From contig CAYZQE010000022.1 of assembly GCA_964480635.1 (NCBI GenBank), forward strand, positions 1 through 27,135: a stretch of 27,135 nucleotides of DNA. The letters run 5' to 3'. Source of the DNA: CAYZQE01 sp964480635 (GTDB taxonomy: Bacteria > Pseudomonadota > Gammaproteobacteria > GCA-001735895). How positions within the stretch are numbered: the first letter of the stretch is position 1; each line of letters starts with the position of its first letter. This document shows positions 1 through 7,720 of the stretch, piece after piece. The position numbers were made by a program, and so were the translations under genes. The notes below the pieces were generated by a model. It saw only the letters and a program-made list of their open reading frames with translations, did no database searches and was not told the DNA's origin.

Positions 1-61
1 GGCGTTATGCTTGCTTTACAATACTTACGGAAATAAAAATAAATAATATTGGAGAATAATA

Positions 62-226
62 ATGAAAAAAATATTTGTATTTATCTTTGGTGGCTTAATA
101 TCGTTAAATTTATCGGCTGCTGAATGTAAAGGCTCTATTTCTTCCTTTGGAGGCGGTGAATTAATAAATAAAACAAAAAAGGGGAGCAATCTAACAGCCA
201 CAAAACATCAAAGTCGCGACGATTAA
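62..226 (+). CDS. small putative secreted peptide, unknown function
   Basis: The 54-residue frame begins with ATG eleven bases after the start of a GGAG ribosome-binding site (51-54). Its first ~20 residues look like a Sec signal peptide: MKKIF, a hydrophobic core, then LSAA before ECKG. The predicted mature part is only about 35 residues, starts with a single Cys, and is glycine- and lysine-rich. I recognise no family. The polar tail may mean that a longer exported protein was cut short by a frameshift, but I see no clear continuation in another frame. It lies at the window edge and points toward the 3' end of rmuC. Confidence 0.4.
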   Translation: MKKIFVFIFGGLISLNLSAAECKGSISSFGGGELINKTKKGSNLTATKHQSRDD

Positions 227-287
227 AAAAATTGAATTATAGCTGAAGTTCCTTTTTTCTCATTTCATCAATACGACATCGACATGG

Positions 288-1799
288 TTATTCTATTTCT
301 AAATCACTCTGCTCAACTAATTTTTGCGGCAACTCTTTTTGCACAGCAACGCCTAGCTTTTCAAAGTCTTTCACTTGTTTCACTAAATTACCACGGCCAT
401 GAACAAACTGTTTCATGGTGTCAGCCCAAACATCCTTCGATTTATCTAACTGCACCCCTAGTTTATCTAAGCCCTGCAAAATATTGCTGAGTTTGTTATA
501 AATTTTACTGGCACTATCGGCTAGCTTTGCGGAATGTTTATTTTGGTCTTCAAAACGCCACAGCTGGCGCACTATATTTAAACTGGTCAATAATGTTGTT
601 GGTGTTGCTATTAATATTTTTTGATCAATGGCTTGCTGAAACAAACTATCATCAGCTTTTACTGCCTCTACAAAGGCTGACTCTATCGGGATAAACATAA
701 ACACCATGTCGGGTGAGTTTAGGCCAGGTAAATCAAAATAGTTTTTATCTGATAACTCTTTTATGCGCGCACTCACTGCGGCAACGTGTTCTTTTATAGC
801 AACTTGACGCACGGTTTCATCATCTGAATTTACGAAACGTGTATAGGCGTTGAGTGATACTTTGGCATCAATGACTAAATGTTTATCGTCAGGTAAATAC
901 ACCACGACATCAGGTAATTGACGCCCCTCTTCGGTCGTAAAATTTTGTTGACGTTTAAAATCTTTACCATCAATTAAGCCAGAACGGTCTAATACATTTT
1001 CTAATATTAATTCCCCCCAATTGCCTTGAGTTTTCTTTTGCCCTTTGAGTGCTGTGGTTAATTCTTCGGCTTTTAAGGTGATGTCTTTATTGAGTTCTTG
1101 TAAATTATTAAGCTCGGCCTTTAATTCAGCTCTTTGTTTTAAGTCTTGGGTATGAATTTCTTCTACCTTAGCTTTAAAATCACCAACTTGTTGTTTAAAC
1201 GGCTTTAAAAACAAATCCATGTCCGCCAATCCCTTTTCTTTAAAGTCTTGCTGGCTAGTTTTTAAAATTTCATTGGCGAGACTTTCAAACTCTTGCTTTA
1301 ACAAGGTTCTATTTTTTTCTAATTGTTCTAGTTTTTCATCGCTGTGTTGTTTTTCTTTTTCAAATGCGACTTTTAATGAAGCAAGCTCTGTAACAAGTTG
1401 GCTTTTACTATTTCGCAAAGACGCCAAAAGATCTTGCGCCTCCTTAACAACATGCTCTGACTGAGATAAGTTATTTTTCACTGCCAATAACTGCTGACTG
1501 GTTTCAGTGTTTTTAATTTGCAGGTGATTATGTTCAGCGTTAAGTTGTTCTTGAGTTTTTGTTAACGATATTAAATCAGATTCTAATTTAATTTTAGCAT
1601 CGCTGTCATGTTTCAGTTGTTGCTGTAACAAAGCAAATTCAGTGGTTAGTTTTTGTTGTTGTTCTTCAATCTGTTTAAGTGCAACGGTCTTTTGTTGCTT
1701 AAGTAAAATTAAACGAATTAAAAACACACCTAGCAATAAACAGAAAACAATTAACGCGTAAGGATACTGAACATAAAATTCAGCCAGTGATGAGGGCAT
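288..1799 (-). CDS. rmuC: RmuC family DNA recombination protein
   Basis: This is a membrane-anchored coiled-coil protein of the RmuC family, which limits DNA inversions and rearrangements in E. coli and has a PD-(D/E)XK-like nuclease core. One transmembrane helix at the N terminus (YALIVFCLLLGVFLIRLILL) is followed by ~170 residues of Gln/Glu/Lys-rich coiled coil and then the RmuC core. Core landmarks are KKTQGNWGELILENVLDRSG, VIDAKVSLNAYTRF, PDMVFMFIPIESAF and ATPTTLLTSLNIVRQLWRFE, closely matching E. coli RmuC. I chose the ATG at 1799 because it puts the membrane helix near the N terminus and has a weak GAG upstream. An in-frame ATG at 1865 would add 22 residues but has no visible ribosome-binding site. 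It is probably monocistronic. Confidence 0.93.
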   Translation of the reverse strand: MPSSLAEFYVQYPYALIVFCLLLGVFLIRLILLKQQKTVALKQIEEQQQKLTTEFALLQQQLKHDSDAKIKLESDLISLTKTQEQLNAEHNHLQIKNTETSQQLLAVKNNLSQSEHVVKEAQDLLASLRNSKSQLVTELASLKVAFEKEKQHSDEKLEQLEKNRTLLKQEFESLANEILKTSQQDFKEKGLADMDLFLKPFKQQVGDFKAKVEEIHTQDLKQRAELKAELNNLQELNKDITLKAEELTTALKGQKKTQGNWGELILENVLDRSGLIDGKDFKRQQNFTTEEGRQLPDVVVYLPDDKHLVIDAKVSLNAYTRFVNSDDETVRQVAIKEHVAAVSARIKELSDKNYFDLPGLNSPDMVFMFIPIESAFVEAVKADDSLFQQAIDQKILIATPTTLLTSLNIVRQLWRFEDQNKHSAKLADSASKIYNKLSNILQGLDKLGVQLDKSKDVWADTMKQFVHGRGNLVKQVKDFEKLGVAVQKELPQKLVEQSDLEIE

Positions 1800-2067
1800 A
1801 GTTAACTCAATAGTTTGATCATTTCTGCTAATGGTACAGGTTTTGAAAATAATAGCCTCGACCATAATTAGAATTTAATTCGCTGAGCGTTGTTTCTTCA
1901 TATTGTGTTTCTATGCCTTCACTCACTACATCTATGACACACTCCGTTTGCAAGACATTTGATGATTAATGTAAAAACAATTATTGTAAATTTTACTTTC
2001 TAATAAAACAATAACGTATAAAACTTCTGCTACACTCGTTGCAGAATAATCAATAAAATGACTCACT

Positions 2068-2913
2068 ATGAGCGCACTAGACGACATCATTAAAAATAGC
2101 AAAGAGCTGTCTTCTTTGCCTGAAATTTACATTCGTGTTTCAGAATTACTTGATGATGAAAGTTCGACTTCTGATCAAATTAGTGCCGTTGTTCAGTCAG
2201 ACCCTGCATTAACCGCTCGAATCCTTAAAGTTGTTAACAGCGCCTTTTATGGTTTCCCAAATGAAATTTCGACCATACCTCAAGCCATCAATATTCTTGG
2301 GCGTAATCCTTTAAGGCATCTGCTTATGGGCACCGTCTTGGGTGGCGTATTTTCCCGTCTGTCTAACCATGTTTTTTCGATGGATAAATTTTGGCAACAT
2401 AGTGTTCATACCGCTGTTATTGCTAAGTATTGTTACGAAAACATCGTTGGTAAATTAAAAAGTGATGAGCTTTTTATTGCTGGCTTATTGCATGATATTG
2501 GGCGCTTAATTATTGCTCATCAAATGCCTGATATTGCGATTAAAATACAACAGGAACTAGATACTAGTGACGTAGGCATCATTACCATTGAAGAAGAACT
2601 TTTAACCTTTAGCCATAACGAGGTAGCCCTAGCTATTATGACGCAATGGGGTTTACCGACTATATTAAAAACCTGCGCTTTACATCATCACAGCCCTCAA
2701 CAGGCAGGTCGCTATTCGGCACAAGCTTGGATTATCAATATTGCCAATACGCTGTCTCACATTCCTCTAACAGAAGATGACCAAGACGTGATAGCTGCTT
2801 TAGATAATTTACTTGGGTGGGAAGAAAGTGGTTTAAGTAAAGAGCACATTATTGAAGCCTATAAACATGCCTCTGAACAATTTCAAATGGTCTTAGATTC
2901 ATTAGGCTTATAA
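2068..2913 (+). CDS. HDOD domain signalling protein
   Basis: This 281-residue soluble protein consists almost entirely of one HDOD domain, an HD-superfamily module common in proteobacterial signalling proteins. The N-terminal part shows the usual pattern: LPEIYIRVSELLDD, then SDPALTARILKVVNSAFYGF and ISTIPQAINILG. Unlike many HDOD proteins it keeps an HD pair (LLHDIGR, H142/D143) and further histidines at 111, 114, 173 and in ALHHHS. Metal binding or phosphohydrolase activity therefore cannot be excluded from sequence. No receiver, GGDEF or EAL domain is attached. It is transcribed away from rmuC and converges on comF. The substrate or partner is unknown. Confidence 0.88.
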   Translation: MSALDDIIKNSKELSSLPEIYIRVSELLDDESSTSDQISAVVQSDPALTARILKVVNSAFYGFPNEISTIPQAINILGRNPLRHLLMGTVLGGVFSRLSNHVFSMDKFWQHSVHTAVIAKYCYENIVGKLKSDELFIAGLLHDIGRLIIAHQMPDIAIKIQQELDTSDVGIITIEEELLTFSHNEVALAIMTQWGLPTILKTCALHHHSPQQAGRYSAQAWIINIANTLSHIPLTEDDQDVIAALDNLLGWEESGLSKEHIIEAYKHASEQFQMVLDSLGL

Positions 2914-2927
2914 TTAATCACTTGGCT

Positions 2928-3641
2928 TTATTTGTCTAATTCTGTTCTGGCCAAGGCCCAAACATCAATTCTTTTTACGCCTTTACGCCAACACGTTTTC
3001 ACTAATTCGTTTACCGTACTACCACTTGTTATAACGTCATCTACAATAACAACATGATTAAAAACACGAATATCATCATTGACTAAAAATGCATTTTTTA
3101 TGTTTTTTTCACGCTGCTTTAGTTTTAAGCCTGACTGACGAGAGGTATCGACAACTCGCTCAACCAAGTTATCCGAATAAGGAATGTTTAATGTTTTAGA
3201 CAACAACACTGTGATCTCTAGCGATTGATTAAAGCCTCGTTCGATATATCGATTTTGATGTAATGGCACAGGAACTAAAAGGTCTGGTTTTGGAAAAATA
3301 GCTTGATATCGAGGCAACTCTAATTCTACCAACGCCTTAAGTACTTCTAGTTTTTGATTATATTTTAATTGCTGAATAAGCTGACGAACAGGTGGCTTAT
3401 AACTTAATGGGGCAACCATTTGCTGCCACAACTTAGGGTGAGAAAGACATTGCACACACACATTACCTTCACCAGCATGGCTTAAACCACATTGCAGGCA
3501 CGGTTCAATAACCCTTTGAATATTAAAATGGCATTCAGCACAAATTAATAAGTCGCCTTTATGCCCTAAGCCACAGCTCCAACACACAGGATTATGTAAA
3601 AATTGATTTAATATTTGTTGCAGCTTATTGACTATATTCAT
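2928..3641 (-). CDS. comF: ComF family phosphoribosyltransferase-like protein
   Basis: This 237-residue protein belongs to the ComF/GntX family, associated with DNA uptake and use of DNA as a nutrient. The N terminus has a zinc-ribbon-like cysteine set (CWSCG, CAEC, CLQCG, CVQC, residues ~19-64). The C-terminal half is a type I phosphoribosyltransferase fold with the PRPP-binding loop VVIVDDVITSGST. The internal signature LVPVPLHQNRYIERGFNQS is typical of ComF. It is divergent from bioB with only 47 bp between the starts; comF beside bioB is a recurrent arrangement in gammaproteobacteria. The length is normal and no damage is visible. Confidence 0.92.
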   Translation of the reverse strand: MNIVNKLQQILNQFLHNPVCWSCGLGHKGDLLICAECHFNIQRVIEPCLQCGLSHAGEGNVCVQCLSHPKLWQQMVAPLSYKPPVRQLIQQLKYNQKLEVLKALVELELPRYQAIFPKPDLLVPVPLHQNRYIERGFNQSLEITVLLSKTLNIPYSDNLVERVVDTSRQSGLKLKQREKNIKNAFLVNDDIRVFNHVVIVDDVITSGSTVNELVKTCWRKGVKRIDVWALARTELDK

Positions 3642-3688
3642 GGTTCTAATAGACTTCCCTTCCTATTTGAGAACAACAGTATAACAAA

Positions 3689-4666
3689 ATGAGCGTAGCA
3701 GATTTAAAGCACGATTGGACAGAACAAGAAATAGACTCAATTTTAAATCAGCCGTTTAATGATTTATTGTTTCAAGCGCAAACCATACATCGCGCAAACT
3801 TCCCTGCTAATGAAGTGCAAATTAGCACCTTATTAAGCATAAAAACAGGGGCCTGCCCTGAAGATTGCAATTATTGCCCGCAAAGTTCACATAACGATGC
3901 TGCGGTTGATCGCGAACGTTTATTAGCTTTAGACGAAGTTAAAACGGCGGCATTAGCCGCAAAAGAAAGTGGCTCTACGCGTTTTTGCATGGGTGCGGCT
4001 TGGCGTAACCCAACCGATAAAAGCTTAGACCGAGTAATTGAAATGATTCAATTAGTGAAAGGCATGGGCATGGAAACCTGCGTGACATTAGGTATGCTAA
4101 CACCCGACCAAAGCATTAAACTTAAAAAAGCGGGACTTGATTATTACAACCATAATTTAGATACCTCACCCGATTATTATAAAGACATTATTACTACGCG
4201 CACTTATGAAGACCGTTTAAATACACTGCAAAATGTGCAAGATGCCGATATTAATGTGTGCTGTGGTGGCATTATTGGCATGGGTGAAAAGAATATTGAT
4301 CGTGTTCAACTTTTGCAACAGCTAAGTAACATGAGCAAACACCCCGAGAGTGTGCCAGTTAATATGTTGGTGCAAGTTGAAAATACGCCTTTGTTTGGTG
4401 TTGATAAACTCGACCATCTTGATTTTGTTCGCACCATCGCAACAGCACGTATTTTAATGCCACAATCGACCGTGCGTTTATCGGCTGGGCGCTCTGACAT
4501 GAGCGATGAGCTACAAGCTTTATGCTTTTTAGCAGGGGCTAATTCTATTTTTTATGGTGAAAAGTTATTAACCACCGAAAACCCCGATGCCTCGGATGAT
4601 ATGGCGTTGTTTAAAAAGTTGGGTATTAAGCCACAAACATTAAAGCAAAATTCGGCAGCGGCTTAA
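3689..4666 (+). CDS. bioB: biotin synthase BioB
   Basis: This radical SAM enzyme inserts sulfur into dethiobiotin in the last step of biotin synthesis. The 325-residue protein has the SAM-cluster motif CPEDCNYC (C56, C60, C63) and cysteines at 100, 131 and 191 (FCMGAAWR, ETCVTLG, NVCCGG). The Arg of VRLSAGRSDM fits the ligand to the sacrificial [2Fe-2S] cluster. It is followed by bioF after a 164-bp gap that holds an inverted-repeat element, so the pair may share a transcript through a structured spacer. I see no convincing BirA operator in the 47 bp upstream. No strong ribosome-binding site precedes the ATG. Confidence 0.97.
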   Translation: MSVADLKHDWTEQEIDSILNQPFNDLLFQAQTIHRANFPANEVQISTLLSIKTGACPEDCNYCPQSSHNDAAVDRERLLALDEVKTAALAAKESGSTRFCMGAAWRNPTDKSLDRVIEMIQLVKGMGMETCVTLGMLTPDQSIKLKKAGLDYYNHNLDTSPDYYKDIITTRTYEDRLNTLQNVQDADINVCCGGIIGMGEKNIDRVQLLQQLSNMSKHPESVPVNMLVQVENTPLFGVDKLDHLDFVRTIATARILMPQSTVRLSAGRSDMSDELQALCFLAGANSIFYGEKLLTTENPDASDDMALFKKLGIKPQTLKQNSAAA

Positions 4667-4690
4667 ATCTCCCTCGCCTAATTGCATCAA

Positions 4691-4786
4691 GGGGTCGGAG
4701 TCGAAAAAATTATGCTTACGCTTAGTTCAATCGTTATATTTAGCTTGGTCGTAACATTCAGTACGAGGATACTCGACCCCGACCCC
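4691..4786. repeat. inverted-repeat (REP/MITE-like) element between bioB and bioF
   Basis: Left arm GGGGTCGGAGTCGA (4691-4704) pairs with right arm TCGACCCCGACCCC (4773-4786) with one mismatch, enclosing ~68 bp. The arms match those of the three elements at 5970, 8687 and 9440, but the interior differs, so this is a relative rather than a copy. A second short palindrome (AAGGGTACTGACCCCTT, ~4804-4820) lies just before the bioF start. Such arms resemble REP sequences mobilised by RAYT/IS200-like transposases (family knowledge); no transposase is in the window. Confidence 0.7.
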
Positions 4787-4830
4787 ATCGCCGCAAAAAA
4801 AATAAGGGTACTGACCCCTTTTAAAATAAG

Positions 4831-6027
4831 ATGAACTTGCTTGAACAAAAATTAGCTCAGCAATTAGAGCACAAAAAACAGCGGTCGTTGTATCGCACGC
4901 ATAAGGTATTACAGTCGCCGCAAAGCATCACGCCGATTATTGATGGCAAGCAAGTGTTGTCGTTTAATAGCAATGATTATTTAGGCTTAGCCAACCATCC
5001 CGCATTAAAAAAAGCCTTTATTAAAGCTGCAAATGAATGCGGTGTAGGCAGTGGTTCGGCACATTTAGTGTGTGGACATCATGCTTATCATCAACAATTA
5101 GAACAACAGTTAGCCGCTAAAACTGGCTATCCGCGAGCTTTGTTATTTAGCACGGGTTATATGGCTAATTTAGCCATTGGAAGTTTAGTCGGGCGCCACG
5201 ATACGATTTTTCAAGATAAACTCAATCATGCCTCGCTGATTGATTCTGGCTCATTAAGTGCCGCCAAGGTTAAGCGCTATAAACACTTAGATTTTGCGCA
5301 ATGTGAAGAACAGTTAAAACAAGCTACTGGACACAAATTGGTGATGACCGATTCTGTGTTTAGTATGGATGGCGATCAAATTGATTTGAAGCAGTTAGCC
5401 ACTATTTGCACTCAACATGATGCTACTTTGATGATTGATGATGCTCATGGTTTTGGTGTGTTAGGCGACAAGGGTGCAGGTGCTTGTGAACAGGCTAATT
5501 TAAACACTAAAGATGTACCGATTTACATGGCGACTTTAGGCAAGGCTATTGGCTCGTTTGGCGCATTTGTTGCTGCCAGTGACACCATTATTGACGCATT
5601 AATTCATTTAGCGCGGCCATATGTATACACCACGGCACTGCCTGCTGCACAAGCAGCCGCAACATCAGCAGCCCTTACCTTATTAGATAAAGAGGCTTGG
5701 CGGCGAGAAGCATTAAACAGCAACATTCAATATTTTAGACAATGCGCTAAACAGCTTGGCTTACCGTTAATGAACTCTCAAACTGCGATACAACCCATTG
5801 TTTTGAGTGATAATCACAAAGCTGTAGAAGCTAGTCAAAAACTTTGGGATAACAATATTTTAGTATCCGCTATTCGTCCACCAACCGTGCCAAAAGGCTC
5901 GGCTCGTTTACGCATTACTGTATGTGCTGAGCATAGCCATCAGCACATAGATCAATTAATGGAAGGGCTGCTGGCGGGGTCGGAATCGAATAGCTCTAAT
6001 TTTAACGTGATGACCATTATTAAATAG
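4831..6027 (+). CDS. bioF: 8-amino-7-oxononanoate synthase BioF with element-derived C-terminal tail
   Basis: This PLP-dependent alpha-oxoamine synthase condenses pimeloyl-ACP/CoA with alanine to give 8-amino-7-oxononanoate, an early biotin precursor. The 398-residue protein has SNDYLGLANHP, DSVFSMDGD, DDAHGFGVLGDKG and the PLP lysine in ATLGKAIGSFG (K238). Residues ~381-398 (LAGSESNSSNFNVMTIIK) are encoded by the left part of a ~110-bp inverted-repeat element and replace the native end. The allele fragment at 7721-8010 ends IDQLIECLS, whereas this one runs IDQLMEGLLAGS. The fold should tolerate the tail, since the catalytic core is complete. bioH, bioC and bioD do not follow. Confidence 0.95.
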   Translation: MNLLEQKLAQQLEHKKQRSLYRTHKVLQSPQSITPIIDGKQVLSFNSNDYLGLANHPALKKAFIKAANECGVGSGSAHLVCGHHAYHQQLEQQLAAKTGYPRALLFSTGYMANLAIGSLVGRHDTIFQDKLNHASLIDSGSLSAAKVKRYKHLDFAQCEEQLKQATGHKLVMTDSVFSMDGDQIDLKQLATICTQHDATLMIDDAHGFGVLGDKGAGACEQANLNTKDVPIYMATLGKAIGSFGAFVAASDTIIDALIHLARPYVYTTALPAAQAAATSAALTLLDKEAWRREALNSNIQYFRQCAKQLGLPLMNSQTAIQPIVLSDNHKAVEASQKLWDNNILVSAIRPPTVPKGSARLRITVCAEHSHQHIDQLMEGLLAGSESNSSNFNVMTIIK

Positions 6028-6083
6028 AACACTTCACACTATTCAAGTTCAATCTAACTCGACTCCGATCCCTATGTGTCTAG
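5970..6083. repeat. MITE/REP-like element, copy 1 (overlaps bioF 3' end)
   Basis: This ~114-bp element starts with GCTGG and a GGGGTCGGAATCGAATAG arm. Its interior contains TTAACGTGATGACCATTATT and CACACTATTCAA, and it ends with CTCGACTCCGATCCCTATGTGTCTAG. The outer arms are inverted repeats. The same order of sequence recurs at 8687-8799 and 9440-9549. Its left half supplies the last ~18 codons and the stop of bioF. No open frame for a transposase is present, so it is non-autonomous. Confidence 0.8.
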
Positions 6084-6101
6084 TGATTTTTACAGATAAC
6101 A

Positions 6102-6150
6102 ATTGCTCTTTGATTATTGCAAAAATAATTTACAATAATCAAAGAGCAAT
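6102..6150. repeat. 18-bp perfect inverted repeat
   Basis: The arm at 6102-6119 (ATTGCTCTTTGATTATTG) is the exact reverse complement of 6133-6150, with a 13-base AT-rich loop. The right arm recurs on the far side of the N gap. It has no T tract typical of a terminator. It lies 270-320 bp upstream of the PEP-CTERM gene as numbered, and may be regulatory or a remnant of a mobile element. Confidence 0.75.
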
Positions 6151-6166
6151 GTAAAAAAAATTTACA

Positions 6167-6266
6167 NNNNNNNNNNNNNNNNNNNNNNNNNNNNNNNNNN
6201 NNNNNNNNNNNNNNNNNNNNNNNNNNNNNNNNNNNNNNNNNNNNNNNNNNNNNNNNNNNNNNNNNN
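6167..6266. other. assembly gap (100 N) with identical 40-bp flanks
   Basis: Exactly 100 Ns, the conventional size for a gap of unknown length. The 40 bases ending at 6166 (from 6127) are identical to the 40 bases starting at 6267 (to 6306). This indicates either an unmerged overlap of two contig ends, in which case little or nothing is missing, or a tandem repeat collapsed by the assembler. Any frame read through the Ns is meaningless. Confidence 0.98.
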
Positions 6267-6312
6267 AATTTACAATAATCAAAGAGCAATGTAAAAAAAA
6301 TTTACATTTAGC

Positions 6313-6337
6313 GGGTATTATATGGCAAGAAATACCC
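6313..6337. promoter_or_regulatory. 25-bp dyad upstream of the PEP-CTERM gene (possible operator)
   Basis: GGGTATT (6313-6319) and AATACCC (6331-6337) form a perfect 7-bp inverted repeat around 11 bases. It is centred about 70 bp upstream of the start site predicted from the sigma-54 promoter. That position fits an activator or regulator site, but no binding protein can be named from sequence. Confidence 0.35.
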
Positions 6338-6368
6338 TAATCCCTTGTTAAACCATTAAAGTTAAATT

Positions 6369-6385
6369 AAGGCATGATATTTGCT
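6369..6385 (+). promoter_or_regulatory. sigma-54 (RpoN) promoter for the PEP-CTERM gene
   Basis: AAGGCATGATATTTGCT matches the sigma-54 consensus YTGGCACGRNNNTTGCW in its essential parts: GG (6371-6372), exactly ten bases, then GC (6383-6384), plus GGCA, the G and R positions, TTGC and W. Transcription would start near 6395, leaving a ~24-base leader with an AGG ribosome-binding site before the ATG at 6419. PEP-CTERM genes in several bacteria are controlled by RpoN with the PrsK/PrsR two-component system (family knowledge). PrsR is not in this window. Confidence 0.65.
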
Positions 6386-6418
6386 TTAATTATTTTATTT
6401 ATTAAATAGGATTATATT

Positions 6419-7057
6419 ATGAACAATACAATTAAAATCATTGCTGCTTTACCTCTATTATTTACTTCCTTAAGTAATGCTGGAGTGATATCAGATTATG
6501 ATTTAAGCCAGTTTGATTTTGAAATTACATCTATAAGTGGTGGAACTCTTGCTCAAAACGGTGCTCTTTCTAATGGCACTTTAGAAGGAACAAGTGGTGG
6601 TACAAACTGGACAATTAATGATGTAAATACTTGGATGAACAGAACAAAAACTGATAATTCATTTTCATTTAATGGCTTACCTATTTCAACCGATGTTTTT
6701 CATGCTTCTGCCGACTTCACAATAAATTTTGATCGAAAAATTGATACCTTAATCGTTGCCTTAAGCAATGATAATTTAAATGACTCTATCAATTTTCAGC
6801 ACACACCTAGTGACTTTTTTGGTATGAGCTTTTTAGGGACTCAAGCTACTTTAAATAATTCTAGTGGTGGTTTAGCTTTATTTGAAAATATTGACTCATT
6901 TTCCTTAAGCCATATAAATAACAACAATATTTTAGATGGTTTTGATGTTGCATTTTGGATAATTCCAGCAACTACAGTTCCCGAACCTTCAATCTTAGCT
7001 CTTATGGGTTTGGGTCTATTCGGCATCGGGTTTTCAAGACGTCGCGTTAAAAAATAA
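6419..7057 (+). CDS. PEP-CTERM sorting domain protein
   Basis: This 212-residue exported protein has an N-terminal signal peptide (MNNTIKIIAALPLLFTSLSNA) and a C-terminal PEP-CTERM tripartite signal: VPEPS, a hydrophobic helix (ILALMGLGLFGIGF) and the basic end SRRRVKK. Exosortase recognises this signal, and the proteins are linked to exopolysaccharide and biofilm matrix. The middle (~160 residues) is Asn/Ser/Gly/Asp-rich beta-type sequence without a recognised domain. A good ribosome-binding site (AGG at 6408) supports the start. It has its own sigma-54 promoter and its own terminator, so it is a single-gene unit. The exosortase is not in the window. Confidence 0.88.
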   Translation: MNNTIKIIAALPLLFTSLSNAGVISDYDLSQFDFEITSISGGTLAQNGALSNGTLEGTSGGTNWTINDVNTWMNRTKTDNSFSFNGLPISTDVFHASADFTINFDRKIDTLIVALSNDNLNDSINFQHTPSDFFGMSFLGTQATLNNSSGGLALFENIDSFSLSHINNNNILDGFDVAFWIIPATTVPEPSILALMGLGLFGIGFSRRRVKK

Positions 7058-7071
7058 ACATTGTAATGATT

Positions 7072-7110
7072 GACTTAAAGGCAGCTCTGATGAGATGCCT
7101 TTAAGTCTCT
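7072..7110 (+). terminator. terminator of the PEP-CTERM gene
   Basis: GACTTAAAGGCA (7072-7083) and TGCCTTTAAGTC (7096-7107) form a perfect 12-bp stem around a 12-base loop that itself contains CTC/GAG. TCTCTTT follows. It starts 15 bases after the stop codon. The U tract is short, so termination may be partial. From 7111 to 7300 I see only a weak TACCC/GGGTA hairpin and no gene. Confidence 0.7.
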
Positions 7111-7300
7111 TTAGCTATAACGATTAGGGTACGCCAACTTTTCTGATCAGTTTTGAATATTATTTAAAGATATGCCATGTGCCCTTAGCATCTAGATCCT
7201 AAGCACTCTACAATTTCATCGTAAGCTTCTTGCTAAATTTTATTTACGCCAACCGAAATACCCCCCTTTTTTTACCCCTCTAAAAGGGTAGTATCCTTTT

Positions 7301-7690
7301 TCACGCTATCTGTTCTGTCGGTTTTATCACATCTGTTGCGCGTCGATTATGTTTGTTCATATACATATTTCGGTCTGCTCTTTGCATTAATGATGTCTTC
7401 TTTTTGAGCCTAGCTAAACCCTAACTCAAACCCAATAAATTCTTGAGTGGTTTCTCGGAGTTTGGTTTCAAACTGTTGAGTTTTATTTTGATATGCTGTG
7501 TAAAGAATAACAACAAATTCATCACCACCCCAACGAGCAACAAGATCATCATCTTTAACACATTGCTCTAGTTTTTGACTAAATTTTTAAATATTTTATC
7601 GCCCTCTAAATGCCCTTTGGTGTCGTTTATGAGTTTAAATTTTCTTAAATCGATAAGAAAAAAGGTAGCTTGCACATTTAATTTTGTGCC
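7301..7690 (-). pseudogene. degenerate GGDEF (diguanylate cyclase) domain fragment
   Basis: Read on the minus strand, three pieces of one GGDEF domain appear in order but in different frames. The first is ATFFLIDLRKFKLINDTKGH...GDKIF, ending at a TAG. The second is KLEQCVKDDDLVARWGGDEF with the intact GGDEF signature, followed by GFELGFS and another TAG. The third is LMQRADRNMYMNKHNRRATD, the usual C-terminal end of the domain, stopping at 7301-7303. Two frame changes and in-frame stops rule out a functional protein. The N-terminal sensor part is absent; the fragment stops where the bioF allele fragment begins. It was probably once a c-di-GMP synthase. Confidence 0.8.
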
Positions 7691-7720
7691 AAGTAGGCAA
7701 AAGTAAGGCCCGAAGGCCCA

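Noticed and set aside
1..62. GGCGTTATGC at the window start resembling the end of an integron attC site, with a small secreted ORF after it
   Set aside because: Only about ten bases at the window edge, no second attC after the small ORF, and no integrase. Not supportable.
3642..3688. BirA operator between comF and bioB
   Set aside because: No dyad resembling TTGTAAACC-N-GGTTTACAA is present in the 47 bp.
6080..6289. An open frame across the N run
   Set aside because: Half of it is unknown sequence in an assembly gap; it has no family similarity and no ribosome-binding site.
6102..6306. Possible CRISPR array (repeated 32-40 bp blocks)
   Set aside because: No spacers separate the blocks, no cas genes are near, and the repetition is explained by the gap flanks.
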